Positions 1-8,792 of a stretch of DNA of 38,656 bases are shown one piece after another. The DNA is from Aurantimonas coralicida (GTDB lineage: Bacteria; Pseudomonadota; Alphaproteobacteria; Rhizobiales; Rhizobiaceae). The stretch covers positions 1 to 38,656 of the forward strand of contig DRFF01000103.1 of NCBI GenBank assembly GCA_011050685.1, read 5' to 3'. A model generated the notes under the pieces. It searched no databases. It saw only the letters and a list, made by a program, of their open reading frames with translations, and was not told the DNA's origin. Every line of letters starts with the position of its first letter. The first letter of the stretch is position 1. The translations under genes and the position numbers were made by a program.

Positions 1-334
1 TCGGCTAGCGGTAGTCTGTCCTCGGTCATCGGGTGCTCCGGTCAGGTTGAAGTCTCGCAACTCCACCTTAGCCGGCCATTCCGGTGGCCACCTCCGTCAC
101 ACCTTCTGACGTCCGATTTTCCACCACCAGCGCGGACACTACCTGTCGTCCTGGCCAGATGCCGAAATATCGAGCCGTCGAAATCGCCGCGCAGCGGAAT
201 GGGCATTGCCATGGCAAACTTCCGCTTGACACAGTGATTGAGAATTCTACCGGCTTGGGATCCCCAAGAGAGTCACGCTCGATGCTCGCTGGTATGGGTC
301 AAGTCGACACGAATTACAGGGTGATAGCTGCCTC
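1..334. other. Upstream region without a recognisable gene
   Basis: No open frame here resembles a known protein. A TTGACA hexamer lies at 226-231 on the + strand, about 100 bp before the first gene, but no good -10 box sits at the right distance, so it is only a weak promoter candidate. The region runs off the left edge of the window and could include the 3' flank of an unseen gene. Confidence 0.4.
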
Positions 335-2380
335 ATGCGATTGAATCTCGACAGGCTGATGGGTCAGGCCAGCAAACTTCGACGAAAGGGCGATCTGGCG
401 CAGGCCAGTCAGCTTTATCTGACAATCCTCGAAGCGTATCCCGGAAACCAGCGCGCGTCGAAGGCGCTCGAACAGCTGCGAACTGAGGCCATCGATCCGC
501 CAGTGGAAACGTTGAGGGATTTGGAATCCCTATATCAGAAAGGCGAATTTGCCGACGTCGCTGAGACGGGTGAGCGGCTCGCGCAGGACTTTCCACGGTC
601 TTTCACCCTTTGGAATATTATTGGAGCGGCAAACCAGGCTCTCGGTCGAACCAATGCCGCAGAGGCGAATTTTCGCCGAGCCCTCGACATCAATCCGCAG
701 GACGCCGATGCACACAACAATCTTGGGGTGATCCTCAAAGCCCAGAATAGAACCGGAGAAGCACTCGAAAGCTATCAACGCGCCACGTTGTTCAACCCGA
801 ACCACGCTGACGCTCTCGTAAATCTGGGAAATCTTGTCAAAGATACGGGTCGCGTTGATGACGCGCTGACCTACTATGCCAAAGCACAGCGAATAAACCC
901 GGGGGATGCCACGATATACTATAATATTGCCGGGACGCTTCAAGAAAAAGGTGAAGTAGAGGAATCCGTTCGTCACTATCTTCGAGCGCTCGAACTCGCT
1001 CCCGATTACCACAAGGCGCGAGCGCAGCTTCTGCACCAGCTGGCGCATCTGTGCGACTGGGATCGACTGCAATCCTTCAGCACGGACACGGCGACCCTGG
1101 GGATCGTCGGCGAGCCGGTCGAGCCGTTCGCTTTGTTGTTCCTGGAAGACTCGCCCTCGCGCCAGCGTATCCGCTCGGAACGGTTTGCCGCTAAGAGGTT
1201 CGAGGCGAGCCCCCTCCCCATACCGATTCGGACTGTCGTTCCGCGGAAAAACTTGCGCATCGGTTATTTCTCAGCCGATTTTCACAGCCACGCGACCATG
1301 TATCTTCTCTCCCAGGTCCTGCTGGGGCATGATCGAAGTTCGTTCGAGATTTACATCTATTCCTATGGCGCCAAGCAGGACGAATGGATCACGCCCACCC
1401 TGAAGAACGCCGTTACCCGTTTTCAGGATGTGCGGGAATTGTCCGATCTTGATCTGGCCGGCCTTGCCCGTCGTGATGCTCTCGACATCGCCGTCGATCT
1501 GAAAGGCTATACGCGGAATTCGCGGTCTGGCATTTTCTCGCACCGCCTGGCGCCGATCCAGATCAGTTATCTCGGATATCCCGGTACGATGGGCGCCCGC
1601 TTCATCGATTACATCGTCGCGGATGACGTGATCATTCCGCCCTCGCACCGTGAACACTATACCGAGAACGTCATATACCTTCCCCATTCGTATCAGCCGA
1701 CCGACAATAGCAGAGAAATTCCGGACAAGCCGTCGAGCCGCCAGCAATTCGGACTACCGCCAGACGGCTTCGTCTTTTGCTGCTTCAATGCGACCTACAA
1801 GATCACCCTGCGCGAATTCGCCATCTGGATGCGCCTTCTCGGCAAGGTGGATGGAAGTGTTCTTTGGCTGTTGCGATCCAACAAGTGGGCCGAAGCGAAC
1901 CTCCGTGCGGCGACCAAGGCGCACGGAATCGATGAATCACGGCTCGTCTTCGCGGAACGGCAGCCGCATCTTGAGCATCTGGCGCGGCACCGGCATGCGG
2001 ATCTTTTCCTCGACACGTTCAACGTCAATGCCCATACGACGGCAAGCGATGCTCTATGGGCCGGGCTGCCGATCGTCACGAGAATGGGCGAGCAATTCGC
2101 GGCAAGAGTGGCCGCGAGCGTCTTGCATGCCGCAGGGCTTCCAGAACTGATAACCGATTCCGACGAGGCCTATGAGATGCTCGCCCTCGACCTGGCGACG
2201 GATCGATGCAAGCTCGACGTGATCAAGCAGAAGCTTTCCGACAATCGTCTCACCCAGCCGCTGTTCGACAGCAGACGCTATACGAAACATCTGGAAGCTG
2301 CCTATCGGCAGGCCTGTCAGCGCTATATCGACGGCAAGGCAGTCGATACGATCCGGGTAGAAGATGATAGGGCGGGGTAA
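335..2380 (+). CDS. TPR / O-GlcNAc-transferase-like (GT41) protein
   Basis: The 681-residue protein has tetratricopeptide helices over roughly residues 10-240, the clearest repeats being at about 90-225 (for example NNLGVILKAQNRTGEALESY). A C-terminal GT41/SPINDLY-type catalytic region covers about 305-660. Family motifs are visible: IGYFSADFHSHA (309-320), GYPGTMGA (414-421), a lysine at 489 in the FNATYKI segment, and DTFNVNAHTTASDALWAG (560-577). There is no signal peptide, so it should be cytosolic. Members transfer a sugar from a nucleotide donor to protein Ser/Thr, and in bacteria they often sit in glycan or flagellin-modification loci. The glycan island downstream supports a glycosylation role, but donor and acceptor cannot be read from sequence. 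The ribosome site before the ATG is weak; an ATG at codon 9 is an alternative start. Confidence 0.9.
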   Translation: MRLNLDRLMGQASKLRRKGDLAQASQLYLTILEAYPGNQRASKALEQLRTEAIDPPVETLRDLESLYQKGEFADVAETGERLAQDFPRSFTLWNIIGAANQALGRTNAAEANFRRALDINPQDADAHNNLGVILKAQNRTGEALESYQRATLFNPNHADALVNLGNLVKDTGRVDDALTYYAKAQRINPGDATIYYNIAGTLQEKGEVEESVRHYLRALELAPDYHKARAQLLHQLAHLCDWDRLQSFSTDTATLGIVGEPVEPFALLFLEDSPSRQRIRSERFAAKRFEASPLPIPIRTVVPRKNLRIGYFSADFHSHATMYLLSQVLLGHDRSSFEIYIYSYGAKQDEWITPTLKNAVTRFQDVRELSDLDLAGLARRDALDIAVDLKGYTRNSRSGIFSHRLAPIQISYLGYPGTMGARFIDYIVADDVIIPPSHREHYTENVIYLPHSYQPTDNSREIPDKPSSRQQFGLPPDGFVFCCFNATYKITLREFAIWMRLLGKVDGSVLWLLRSNKWAEANLRAATKAHGIDESRLVFAERQPHLEHLARHRHADLFLDTFNVNAHTTASDALWAGLPIVTRMGEQFAARVAASVLHAAGLPELITDSDEAYEMLALDLATDRCKLDVIKQKLSDNRLTQPLFDSRRYTKHLEAAYRQACQRYIDGKAVDTIRVEDDRAG

Positions 2381-2397
2381 TTGCCCAGACGACAAAT

Positions 2398-2428
2398 CGA
2401 TCTCTTGGTCGCAGCGACCGTAAGATCG
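2398..2428. terminator. Hairpin between convergent genes
   Basis: CGATCT (2398-2403) pairs with AGATCG (2423-2428), and inside it GGTCG pairs with CGACC around a CAG loop. The hairpin sits in the 105-bp gap between two converging genes, where a bidirectional terminator is expected. There is no T-run on either side, so termination by this structure is inferred. Confidence 0.45.
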
Positions 2429-2485
2429 GCCAACCGCACCTTGTTGCTTGGCGCAAATTGCACCCCGCAAGACCTCAAGGGTGGC

Positions 2486-3298
2486 TCAGACACGCCTCAG
2501 AAAACCGTCCGGTGAGGCCGTGATCATCAGCTTGTGCTCGATGTCCTTGTCGGTCTCAAAGTGCAGGGGGTGGCCGTCTCGGCCACTCCGTCCGGTGGTG
2601 TTCAGCGCCTCCATGTACTCCCAGACCGCTGTCTTGGGGTTGTTACCTTTGCCCCATGGACGATCGGCGCACATGTCCGCGGGAAGATTCTCCACGCCGC
2701 TGTCCCAAACCACGCAATAACACCCCCTGGACGTCAACGGGGCATACAGTTCAAGCTCCTCCAGAACATGCGCGTGGGTGTGATTGGAGTCCAGGAACAC
2801 CATGACACGCTCATAGCCATCGGCATGAGCGTAAATTGCCTCTGCCGACTCCCGCGAAGTGGACGATCCTTCGAGCAAATGGATCATGCGTCGCAGCGGA
2901 TGGGCATCCAAGCCTTCGCGGTTATGCGCTCTGATGTCGATATCGACGCCGACGACCTTGCGCCGGCTCGCCTTCGGGTCGATCACGGTCCCGGCTTCGA
3001 CTGCATCGCAATAATCGAGCAGCGCCAACATCGAGGCGCTCATGATCAAGGATCCGCCGTGAGCAATGCCGGTCTCGACGATCAGGTCGGGGCGGCACGC
3101 CCAGATCAATTCCTGGATGGCATAGATGTCCTGAGGCACCTGAATGATCGGCCGTCCAAGCCAGCTGAAATTCTGCGCGTAGCGATGCCGGATGGCCTCG
3201 CGAATCCAGATATTGCTCAGTCCGATAAAATCTCGGTCTTCACCGGCATCGCGGATATTCGATGCCACGAAATTGCGAAACTGTTCAGCGGGGTCCAT
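2486..3298 (-). CDS. CmcI-family (cephalosporin hydroxylase-like) methyltransferase
   Basis: This 270-residue protein belongs to the CmcI/rhamnosyl O-methyltransferase family (PF04989). The SAM-binding region reads VETGIAHGGSLIMSAS (74-89), followed by VVGVDIDIR (115-123) and the acidic/His cluster LDSNHTHAHVLEEL (169-182), which in this family is associated with a metal. Despite the family name, members in glycan loci are usually sugar O-methyltransferases acting at C1 to C4 hydroxyls. The ATG at 3298 is preceded by GGAGA at good spacing. The frame stays open 28 codons further upstream, but that extension is not family-like. The gene is divergent from rfbF and convergent with the TPR glycosyltransferase. 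A role in methylating a glycan sugar is inferred from context. Confidence 0.85.
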   Translation of the reverse strand: MDPAEQFRNFVASNIRDAGEDRDFIGLSNIWIREAIRHRYAQNFSWLGRPIIQVPQDIYAIQELIWACRPDLIVETGIAHGGSLIMSASMLALLDYCDAVEAGTVIDPKASRRKVVGVDIDIRAHNREGLDAHPLRRMIHLLEGSSTSRESAEAIYAHADGYERVMVFLDSNHTHAHVLEELELYAPLTSRGCYCVVWDSGVENLPADMCADRPWGKGNNPKTAVWEYMEALNTTGRSGRDGHPLHFETDKDIEHKLMITASPDGFLRRV

Positions 3299-3676
3299 CT
3301 CGTCTCCAATCGGCGCGCATTCCGAGGCGTCCTGTCGGCCCTGGCAGGCCCTGCAGTAAGGCGAATCGGCAGCAACGCACAAGCGGATGCTTCAAGGGCC
3401 AGGCGCGGCGTCGGTGATGGTCGGGCAGAGAGGGGTGCAACGTGGCGGTGGCGAAGACCGCCGACGTTGGCAATGATCACCCACAGGCTCGCACCGCCAT
3501 CTGGAATCGACGAAGCCGCCGTCCGTCCGGCTTATCATCAGGCCCACACAAGCGAGTCTCCCTTAAGTCAATCAGGTGATTCTCGGGGACTTCTGGCAGA
3601 TCTTGATGCAGCGTCATTCACCGTTTTCATCTGTAGCGCCATGCAAATCGGCGCATGCAGAAGCCCGGAATAAGGC
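3299..3676. other. Divergent intergenic region, 378 bp
   Basis: This gap must carry the promoters of the methyltransferase on the left (-) and of rfbF on the right (+). I see no confident -35/-10 pair and no recognisable gene. The open frames in it look like chance frames. Confidence 0.5.
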
Positions 3677-4450
3677 ATGAAAGTCGTTATCCTGGCGGGC
3701 GGCCGCGGCTCGCGACTGGCCGAGGAAACCTCGGTGCGGCCGAAGCCACTAGTGGAGATCGGCGAAAAGCCGATCATCTGGCACATCATGAGCATCTACG
3801 CCCATTTTGGCTTCAAGGATTTCATCGTCTGTGCCGGCTACAAGGGCTACCAGATCAAGGAATATTTCGCGAACCTCGTTCTGCACCACAGCGACGTTAC
3901 GGTAGATCTCGGCCGGAACCTGATCCACTATCACCAATCGGACAAGCTCGATTGGCGCGTCAGCGTGATCGACACCGGTCTCGACACTATGACAGGCGGG
4001 CGGCTGAAGCGCGCCAAGCCGTATCTTACGCCGGGCGAGCCCTTTTGCATGACTTATGGTGATGGGGTCGCCGACGTGGACGTGGCCCGCGAAGCTGCAT
4101 TTCATCGCGCGCACGGGCTCAAGGCGACAATGTGTACCGTGGCACCACCCGGCCGTTTCGGCACGGTCAATATCGAGGGCGAACGCGTCTCGGCCTTCGT
4201 GGAGAAGCCCACGGCCGACACGCAACGCATCAATGGCGGCTTCTTCGTCCTGCAACCGGAGGTGCTCGATCTCATCGAGGGCGACGGCACGGTATGGGAG
4301 AGCGGGCCGCTGGAACGGCTGGTCGCCGAAGGCCAACTCGCCTCCTTTCGCCATGATGGCTTTTGGCGTCCCATGGACACGCTGCGCGAACGTATTCACC
4401 TCGACGAAATGTGGAATGCCGGCGCCGCGCCATGGAAGATCTGGACGTGA
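3677..4450 (+). CDS. rfbF: Glucose-1-phosphate cytidylyltransferase
   Basis: The enzyme makes CDP-glucose from CTP and glucose-1-phosphate, the entry step to CDP-linked 6-deoxy and dideoxy sugars. The 257 residues equal the usual family length. The N-terminus shows the nucleotidyltransferase signature AGGRGSRLAEETSVRPKPLVEIG, interrupted here only for citation: AGGRGSRL (7-14), RPKPL (20-24), then GEKPIIWHIM. TYGDGVADV in the middle gives the metal-binding aspartates, and GRFGTVNIEGERVSAFVEKP follows. It is the first gene of a four-gene run. Its last 19 bases overlap the start of rfbG, so the two are translationally coupled. The start has a modest GGA ribosome site eight bases upstream. Confidence 0.96.
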   Translation: MKVVILAGGRGSRLAEETSVRPKPLVEIGEKPIIWHIMSIYAHFGFKDFIVCAGYKGYQIKEYFANLVLHHSDVTVDLGRNLIHYHQSDKLDWRVSVIDTGLDTMTGGRLKRAKPYLTPGEPFCMTYGDGVADVDVAREAAFHRAHGLKATMCTVAPPGRFGTVNIEGERVSAFVEKPTADTQRINGGFFVLQPEVLDLIEGDGTVWESGPLERLVAEGQLASFRHDGFWRPMDTLRERIHLDEMWNAGAAPWKIWT

Positions 4451-5505
4451 CCGGATTCTGGACCGGCCGCCGCGTCCTCGTCACCGGTCATACCGGCTTC
4501 AAGGGCGGCTGGCTCTGTCTGTGGCTGGAGCGCCTGGGGGCGCAGGTGACCGGCGTTGCCCGCGCGCCCGAGACCGAGCCGGCGCTTTATCACCTGCTTG
4601 GCCCCTGGAACGGCCGGGACCATCATCTCGCCGACATCCGCGATCTCTCGGCGCTGGCGCCGCTGGTAAATACGGCGCGCCCGCAAGTGGTGTTTCATCT
4701 GGCTGCCCAGCCGTTGGTGCGGCGGTCCTATGCCGAACCGGTCGAGACCTTCGAGACCAATGTCATGGGCACGGTGAATCTTCTTGCGGCCATTCGTGGG
4801 GCGCCGGATGTGCAGGCTGTGGTGGTGGTGACCACCGACAAGGTCTATGCCCATCGCGATGATGGTCGTCCGTTTGACGAGGACGACCGGCTCGGCGGCA
4901 ATGATCCCTACAGCTGTTCGAAGGCCTGTGCCGAACTCGTCGTCCAGGGTTTCCGCGACAGTTTCTTCGGTTCGGGCGGCCCGGCACTGGCCACCGCCCG
5001 CGCCGGCAATGTGGTCGGCGGCGGCGACTGGTCGGAGGATCGGCTGGTGGCCGATTGCGTGCGTTCGCTCGAAGCGGGGAGGCCCGTCCATCTACGCGCG
5101 CCGCGCTCGATCCGGCCCTGGCAGCATGTGATTGAGCCGCTGGCGGGCTATCTGAAACTGGCGCAGGCGTTGACGGAGGAGCCGGCCCGCGCGCCGCAGA
5201 CTGTGAATTTCGGTCCGGACCCGGATCAGTCCGCCACAGTAGCCGAGATGGCGGAGCGGCTCGCCGCCGCTTGGGGCGCTGCCGAAGCCTGGCTTGCCGA
5301 CGAGGGATCGCATCCGCCCGAGGCGAAGGCGTTGCGTCTGCGCTCGGATCGCGCCGCCGAGGCACTGGGCTGGCGACCGCGCCTATCGCTGGACGAAACC
5401 CTTACCTGGACCGCCGACTGGTATCGCGCTCACCGCGCCGGTGCCGACATGCGCGAATTCACGACGGCGCAGATTGCCGCCTATGAAGAGCGGGCGTCGC
5501 GATGA
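4432..5505 (+). CDS. rfbG: CDP-glucose 4,6-dehydratase
   Basis: This short-chain dehydrogenase-type enzyme converts CDP-D-glucose to CDP-4-keto-6-deoxy-D-glucose using bound NAD. The 357-residue protein has the characteristic GHTGFKGGWL nucleotide-binding loop at 19-28, VTTDKVY at 133-139, and the catalytic Y160-S-C-S-K164. I chose the ATG at 4432 because GFWTGRRVLVTGHTGFKG then falls at the usual distance from the N-terminus; the frame is open further upstream inside rfbF. It overlaps rfbF by 19 bases and the next gene by 4 (ATGA). Its product is the branch point for dideoxyhexoses. No rfbH (3-dehydrase) is present in the window, so the sugar should keep oxygen at C3. Confidence 0.96.
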   Translation: MEDLDVTGFWTGRRVLVTGHTGFKGGWLCLWLERLGAQVTGVARAPETEPALYHLLGPWNGRDHHLADIRDLSALAPLVNTARPQVVFHLAAQPLVRRSYAEPVETFETNVMGTVNLLAAIRGAPDVQAVVVVTTDKVYAHRDDGRPFDEDDRLGGNDPYSCSKACAELVVQGFRDSFFGSGGPALATARAGNVVGGGDWSEDRLVADCVRSLEAGRPVHLRAPRSIRPWQHVIEPLAGYLKLAQALTEEPARAPQTVNFGPDPDQSATVAEMAERLAAAWGAAEAWLADEGSHPPEAKALRLRSDRAAEALGWRPRLSLDETLTWTADWYRAHRAGADMREFTTAQIAAYEERASR

Positions 5506-6032
5506 GATTCATTGAGACGAAGGTGGCCGGCGCCTGGGAGATCGAGATCGAGCCACTCTCCGACGAGCGGGGTTTTTTTGCGCGCGCGTTTTGCGCGGAA
5601 ACCTTCGCGACGCGAGGGCTGATGGATCGATTCGTTCATGCCGACATTTCCTTCAACCCCTCCCGGGGCACGCTGAGAGGGATGCATCTCCAGGCTCCTC
5701 CGAGGGCTGAGATCAAGCTCGTTCGCGCCGTGCGCGGCCGAATTTTCGATGTCGCCGTGGATCTGCGACCGCAGTCGCCGACCTATCTCGGCCATGCCGC
5801 CGTCGAACTCGACGCGAGCCGCTGGAACGCCCTCTATGTGCCCGCCGGCTGTGCCCACGGGTTCCTTACCCTCGAAGACGATTGCGAGGTCCTCTACCTC
5901 GTCTCCGAGATCTACGCCCGCGACCTCGCCCGCACCTTCCGCTGGAACGATCCCGCCTTCGGCGTGAACTGGCCGGCCGAACCCCAGATCATCTCGGCCC
6001 GTGATGCCAATGCAGAGGACTTCAAGCCATGA
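5502..6032 (+). CDS. RmlC-like NDP-4-keto-6-deoxyhexose 3,5- or 5-epimerase
   Basis: This is a 176-residue cupin of the dTDP-4-dehydrorhamnose 3,5-epimerase family. The catalytic residues known for RmlC can be placed: H62 in RGTLRGMHLQ, H119 in the YVPAGCAHGF loop, Y132 and Y138 in VLYLVSEIY, and D150 in FRWNDPAFGV. The family acts on 4-keto sugars. Since the genes on both sides use a CDP sugar, the substrate here is probably CDP-4-keto-6-deoxyglucose rather than the dTDP form. No rmlA, rmlB or rmlD is present. It starts in an ATGA overlap with rfbG and ends in an ATGA overlap with the glycosyltransferase. Whether it inverts C3, C5 or both cannot be told. Confidence 0.88.
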   Translation: MRFIETKVAGAWEIEIEPLSDERGFFARAFCAETFATRGLMDRFVHADISFNPSRGTLRGMHLQAPPRAEIKLVRAVRGRIFDVAVDLRPQSPTYLGHAAVELDASRWNALYVPAGCAHGFLTLEDDCEVLYLVSEIYARDLARTFRWNDPAFGVNWPAEPQIISARDANAEDFKP

Positions 6033-7339
6033 ACGCTCCCTTCGATCCCGCAAAGCTGCCTGCCAGCGCGCCCACCACAGTCATGGAGGCGCCGTCCGAT
6101 GTGACGCTGAGCATCTGCGTCCCCACCTACAATCGCGCGCGCTTCCTCGAACATCTCTTTCCGCATCTGGCCGAGGCGAGCCAGGCCTTCGACTTCACCT
6201 ATGAAATCGTCGTCTCGGACAATGCTTCGCCGGACGATACGGCCACCGTGGTCGAGCGCTTCCAGGCGGACGGCTTGCCGATCCGCTATTTCCGTCAGGA
6301 AGAGAACAAGGTTCTTTCCAATCTCCTCAGCGCCTTCCACCACGCGCGGGGACGCTATCTCGTCTATCTGGCGGATGATGATCTGATCGTACCGGAGGCG
6401 CTGGCCGACAACATCCGCTTCATGCTGGCCAATCCGGAGATCCGGGCCTGCTACACCCCGTGGGACATCTACGACGATGTGAACAAGGCCTCGCATCAGT
6501 TGTTTTATCAGTTGGATACCGAGCTCGCTGTCTTCCATCCCGGTCAGGAGGTAGATCTGCTCAATATGCTCGTCAAAAATCACATCATCCCGGAGATCGC
6601 GATCTACCGGGCCGATGCCGTGCGCTGCATCGTCTCGGCGCCACGCTTCTGTTACTGGGCGTTCAGCTATCTCGCCACAATCGCCGCGCAAGGGCCGATC
6701 GCCTTCCGGCAGATGCCCTACTACCGCTCGGTGACACTGTCGCCCGTCATGCCCAACCGGTCCCAGGAAGGGACCGCCGACAACCTGTCCAACTGGGACA
6801 GCTTCCGAGGTGGCATCGAATACATGATTTTCAGCCTACTGCGCCGGCACAACGTAACCCCCGACGCGGAAGTACGGCTGGCGTTCCGCGACATGGTGGA
6901 CAGCTTTCTGCAATTGCGTATGCGCGTGACCTTAAGACTGTGGCTGGGCCGCCGGGATTATATCCGCGCCTATGAAATCCTCTGCCGCCTGAACTATCTC
7001 AACCCCAACGCGATCGAGGGGATCGACAATCTGGAGAAGCTGTCGCCGTTGATCATGGCGCAGACGCTGGCGCGCCTCGCCAACGGCATCGCCGGCATCG
7101 ACCGCGTAGTGCTGGCCGGTATCGGCGACAGCGATGCCGTCGGGACCATGTTGCGGGATCTGGGGCTGGAGGAGCGTATCCGGGTTGAAGCCGCCTCGGA
7201 TGCGCCTGACGAAGGCGCCCGGACTGGCTGCCTTGTCTTCATTGGACAAGAGGATCTGCGCCAGGATTTTGTGGATCAAGGCTATGAACCCGGGCTCATC
7301 GTCAGCGAAAGGAATATCGGCGCCAATATCCTGATCTAA
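6029..7339 (+). CDS. Family 2 glycosyltransferase with C-terminal extension
   Basis: A GT-A fold catalytic domain covers roughly residues 25-260: SICVPTYNRARFLEHL at the start, the nucleotide-binding VSDNASPDDT (62-71), and the DXD-type metal motif YLADDDLI (113-120). The remaining residues to 436 include a helical stretch and a small Rossmann-like end (RVVLAGIGDSDAVGTMLRDL) resembling the effector-like tails of other proteins in such loci. No signal peptide or membrane segment is visible, so it should work at the cytoplasmic face. It is the last gene of the coupled rfbF-rfbG-epimerase-GT run, which suggests it transfers the 6-deoxy sugar made by those enzymes. Donor and linkage are inferred only. 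Confidence 0.9.
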   Translation: MNAPFDPAKLPASAPTTVMEAPSDVTLSICVPTYNRARFLEHLFPHLAEASQAFDFTYEIVVSDNASPDDTATVVERFQADGLPIRYFRQEENKVLSNLLSAFHHARGRYLVYLADDDLIVPEALADNIRFMLANPEIRACYTPWDIYDDVNKASHQLFYQLDTELAVFHPGQEVDLLNMLVKNHIIPEIAIYRADAVRCIVSAPRFCYWAFSYLATIAAQGPIAFRQMPYYRSVTLSPVMPNRSQEGTADNLSNWDSFRGGIEYMIFSLLRRHNVTPDAEVRLAFRDMVDSFLQLRMRVTLRLWLGRRDYIRAYEILCRLNYLNPNAIEGIDNLEKLSPLIMAQTLARLANGIAGIDRVVLAGIGDSDAVGTMLRDLGLEERIRVEAASDAPDEGARTGCLVFIGQEDLRQDFVDQGYEPGLIVSERNIGANILI

Positions 7340-7509
7340 GCGACTCCCTCGCCCGCTGGCCGAAGACCTCTTCCAGGCTCTCACAAGCCGACTCGTGTCC
7401 GCTTGCCGCCGCGGCTAAAGTCGAGCATTGACCGACCAGCCGCCTCGGTGGCGCTGGACCGCATTGGAGGCGAACGAGTGAGATCCACCCGACGCAAAGG
7501 AGCGATCCG

Positions 7510-8736
7510 GTGAACTGCAGGCACTGCGGCGGCGCCCTTCGTCTGCCGTTTCTCGATCTCGGCAGCGCTCCGCCCTCCAACGCCTACCTCACCGAGGAGG
7601 CGCTGCTGGAGCCGGAAATCTGGTTTCCACTGCGGCTGCTGGTCTGTGGCAGCTGCTGGCTCGTGCAGACCGAAGATCACGCCGGCCGCGCCGCACTGTT
7701 CACCGATGACTACGCCTATTTCAGCTCGTTTTCGTCTTCCTGGCTGGCGCATGCGAAGCGGTATGTGGAAGCGATGATCGCACGCTTCGGCCTCGGGGCC
7801 GAAAGTTCGGTCGTCGAGATCGCAGCCAATGACGGTTATCTCCTGCAATATGTCGCCGCCGCCGATATCCCCTGCTATGGGATCGAACCGACCGCCGGCA
7901 CAGCCGCATCGGCGCGCGTCAAAGGACTCGAGATCATCGAGAGCTTCTTCGGCAATGCGCTGGCCGAAACCTTGGTTGAGCAGGGCCGACAAGCCGACCT
8001 CATAGCGGCAAACAACGTGCTGGCGCATGTGCCGGACATCAACGACTTCGTGGCGGGTTTCGCCAGGTTGCTGAAGCCGAGTGGCGTTGCCACATTCGAG
8101 TTCCCGCATCTTCTAATGATGGTGCGGGACAACCAGTTCGATACCGCCTACCACGAACACTATTCCTACCTGTCACTGACAGTGGTGGAGCGCATCTTCA
8201 CCCTCAGCGGACTGTTGGTTTTCGACGTCGAGGAACTGCCGACCCACGGTGGCAGCCTGCGGGTGTTCGCCCAGCGCCGCGATACCGCCGCCCATCCCGT
8301 GTGCGCATCCGTTCCGGCGCTACGGGAGCGGGAAGCAAACGCGGGCATGAGCGACGCCGATTTCTATCGCGGTTTTCAGGTCGAGGCCGAGCGGGTCAAG
8401 GACGATCTGACGCGCTTCCTGATCGATGCCAAGCGCCAAGGCCTGACCGTTGGCGCGTACGGCGCGGCGGCCAAGGGCAACACACTTCTCAACTTCGCCG
8501 GCGTGAAACGCGACCTTCTGCCCTATGTCGTGGATAAGAACCCAGTCAAACAGGGACGGTTCCTGCCCGGCAGCCGCATTCCGATCGTCTCGGAAGATCA
8601 TTTGCGGGCATCGCGGCCAGACCGTGTCCTGATCCTGCCCTGGAACCTCGCCGATGAGGTCATGGCTCAATTGGCTTACATCCGCGAGTGGGGTGGCGCC
8701 TTCGTAACTGCCGTGCCGAGGATGAACCTTATCTGA
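7510..8736 (+). CDS. Zinc-ribbon sugar C-methyltransferase (TylC3/TcaB9-like)
   Basis: This SAM-dependent enzyme of the NDP-sugar C-methyltransferase family has three parts. An N-terminal zinc ribbon has C3, C6, C46 and C49. The SAM domain reads VVEIAANDGYLLQYV (101-115). The C-terminal domain begins near GAYGAAAKGNTLLNFAG. The active-site string YHEHYSY (214-220) matches the Tyr-x-Glu-His catalytic set known from TcaB9, and Y70 lies in the DDYAYFSSF segment. These enzymes methylate C3 of 4-keto-6-deoxy sugars. Here the likely substrate is CDP-4-keto-6-deoxyhexose from RfbF/RfbG. It starts with GTG, eight bases after AAGGAG. It lies 170 bp after the GT2 gene, so it may have its own promoter or share the operon. 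Confidence 0.92.
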   Translation: MNCRHCGGALRLPFLDLGSAPPSNAYLTEEALLEPEIWFPLRLLVCGSCWLVQTEDHAGRAALFTDDYAYFSSFSSSWLAHAKRYVEAMIARFGLGAESSVVEIAANDGYLLQYVAAADIPCYGIEPTAGTAASARVKGLEIIESFFGNALAETLVEQGRQADLIAANNVLAHVPDINDFVAGFARLLKPSGVATFEFPHLLMMVRDNQFDTAYHEHYSYLSLTVVERIFTLSGLLVFDVEELPTHGGSLRVFAQRRDTAAHPVCASVPALREREANAGMSDADFYRGFQVEAERVKDDLTRFLIDAKRQGLTVGAYGAAAKGNTLLNFAGVKRDLLPYVVDKNPVKQGRFLPGSRIPIVSEDHLRASRPDRVLILPWNLADEVMAQLAYIREWGGAFVTAVPRMNLI

Positions 8737-8792
8737 CGGTCCGCGGAAAGAGGTTGTCGACGCAAGCCCAGCGCATCTGGGTCGAAGGACGC

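Noticed and set aside
3298-3382. N-terminal extension of the CmcI-like protein with a CxxC motif
   Set aside because: The ATG at 3298 has a good GGAGA site and the family N-terminus begins there; the extension has neither.
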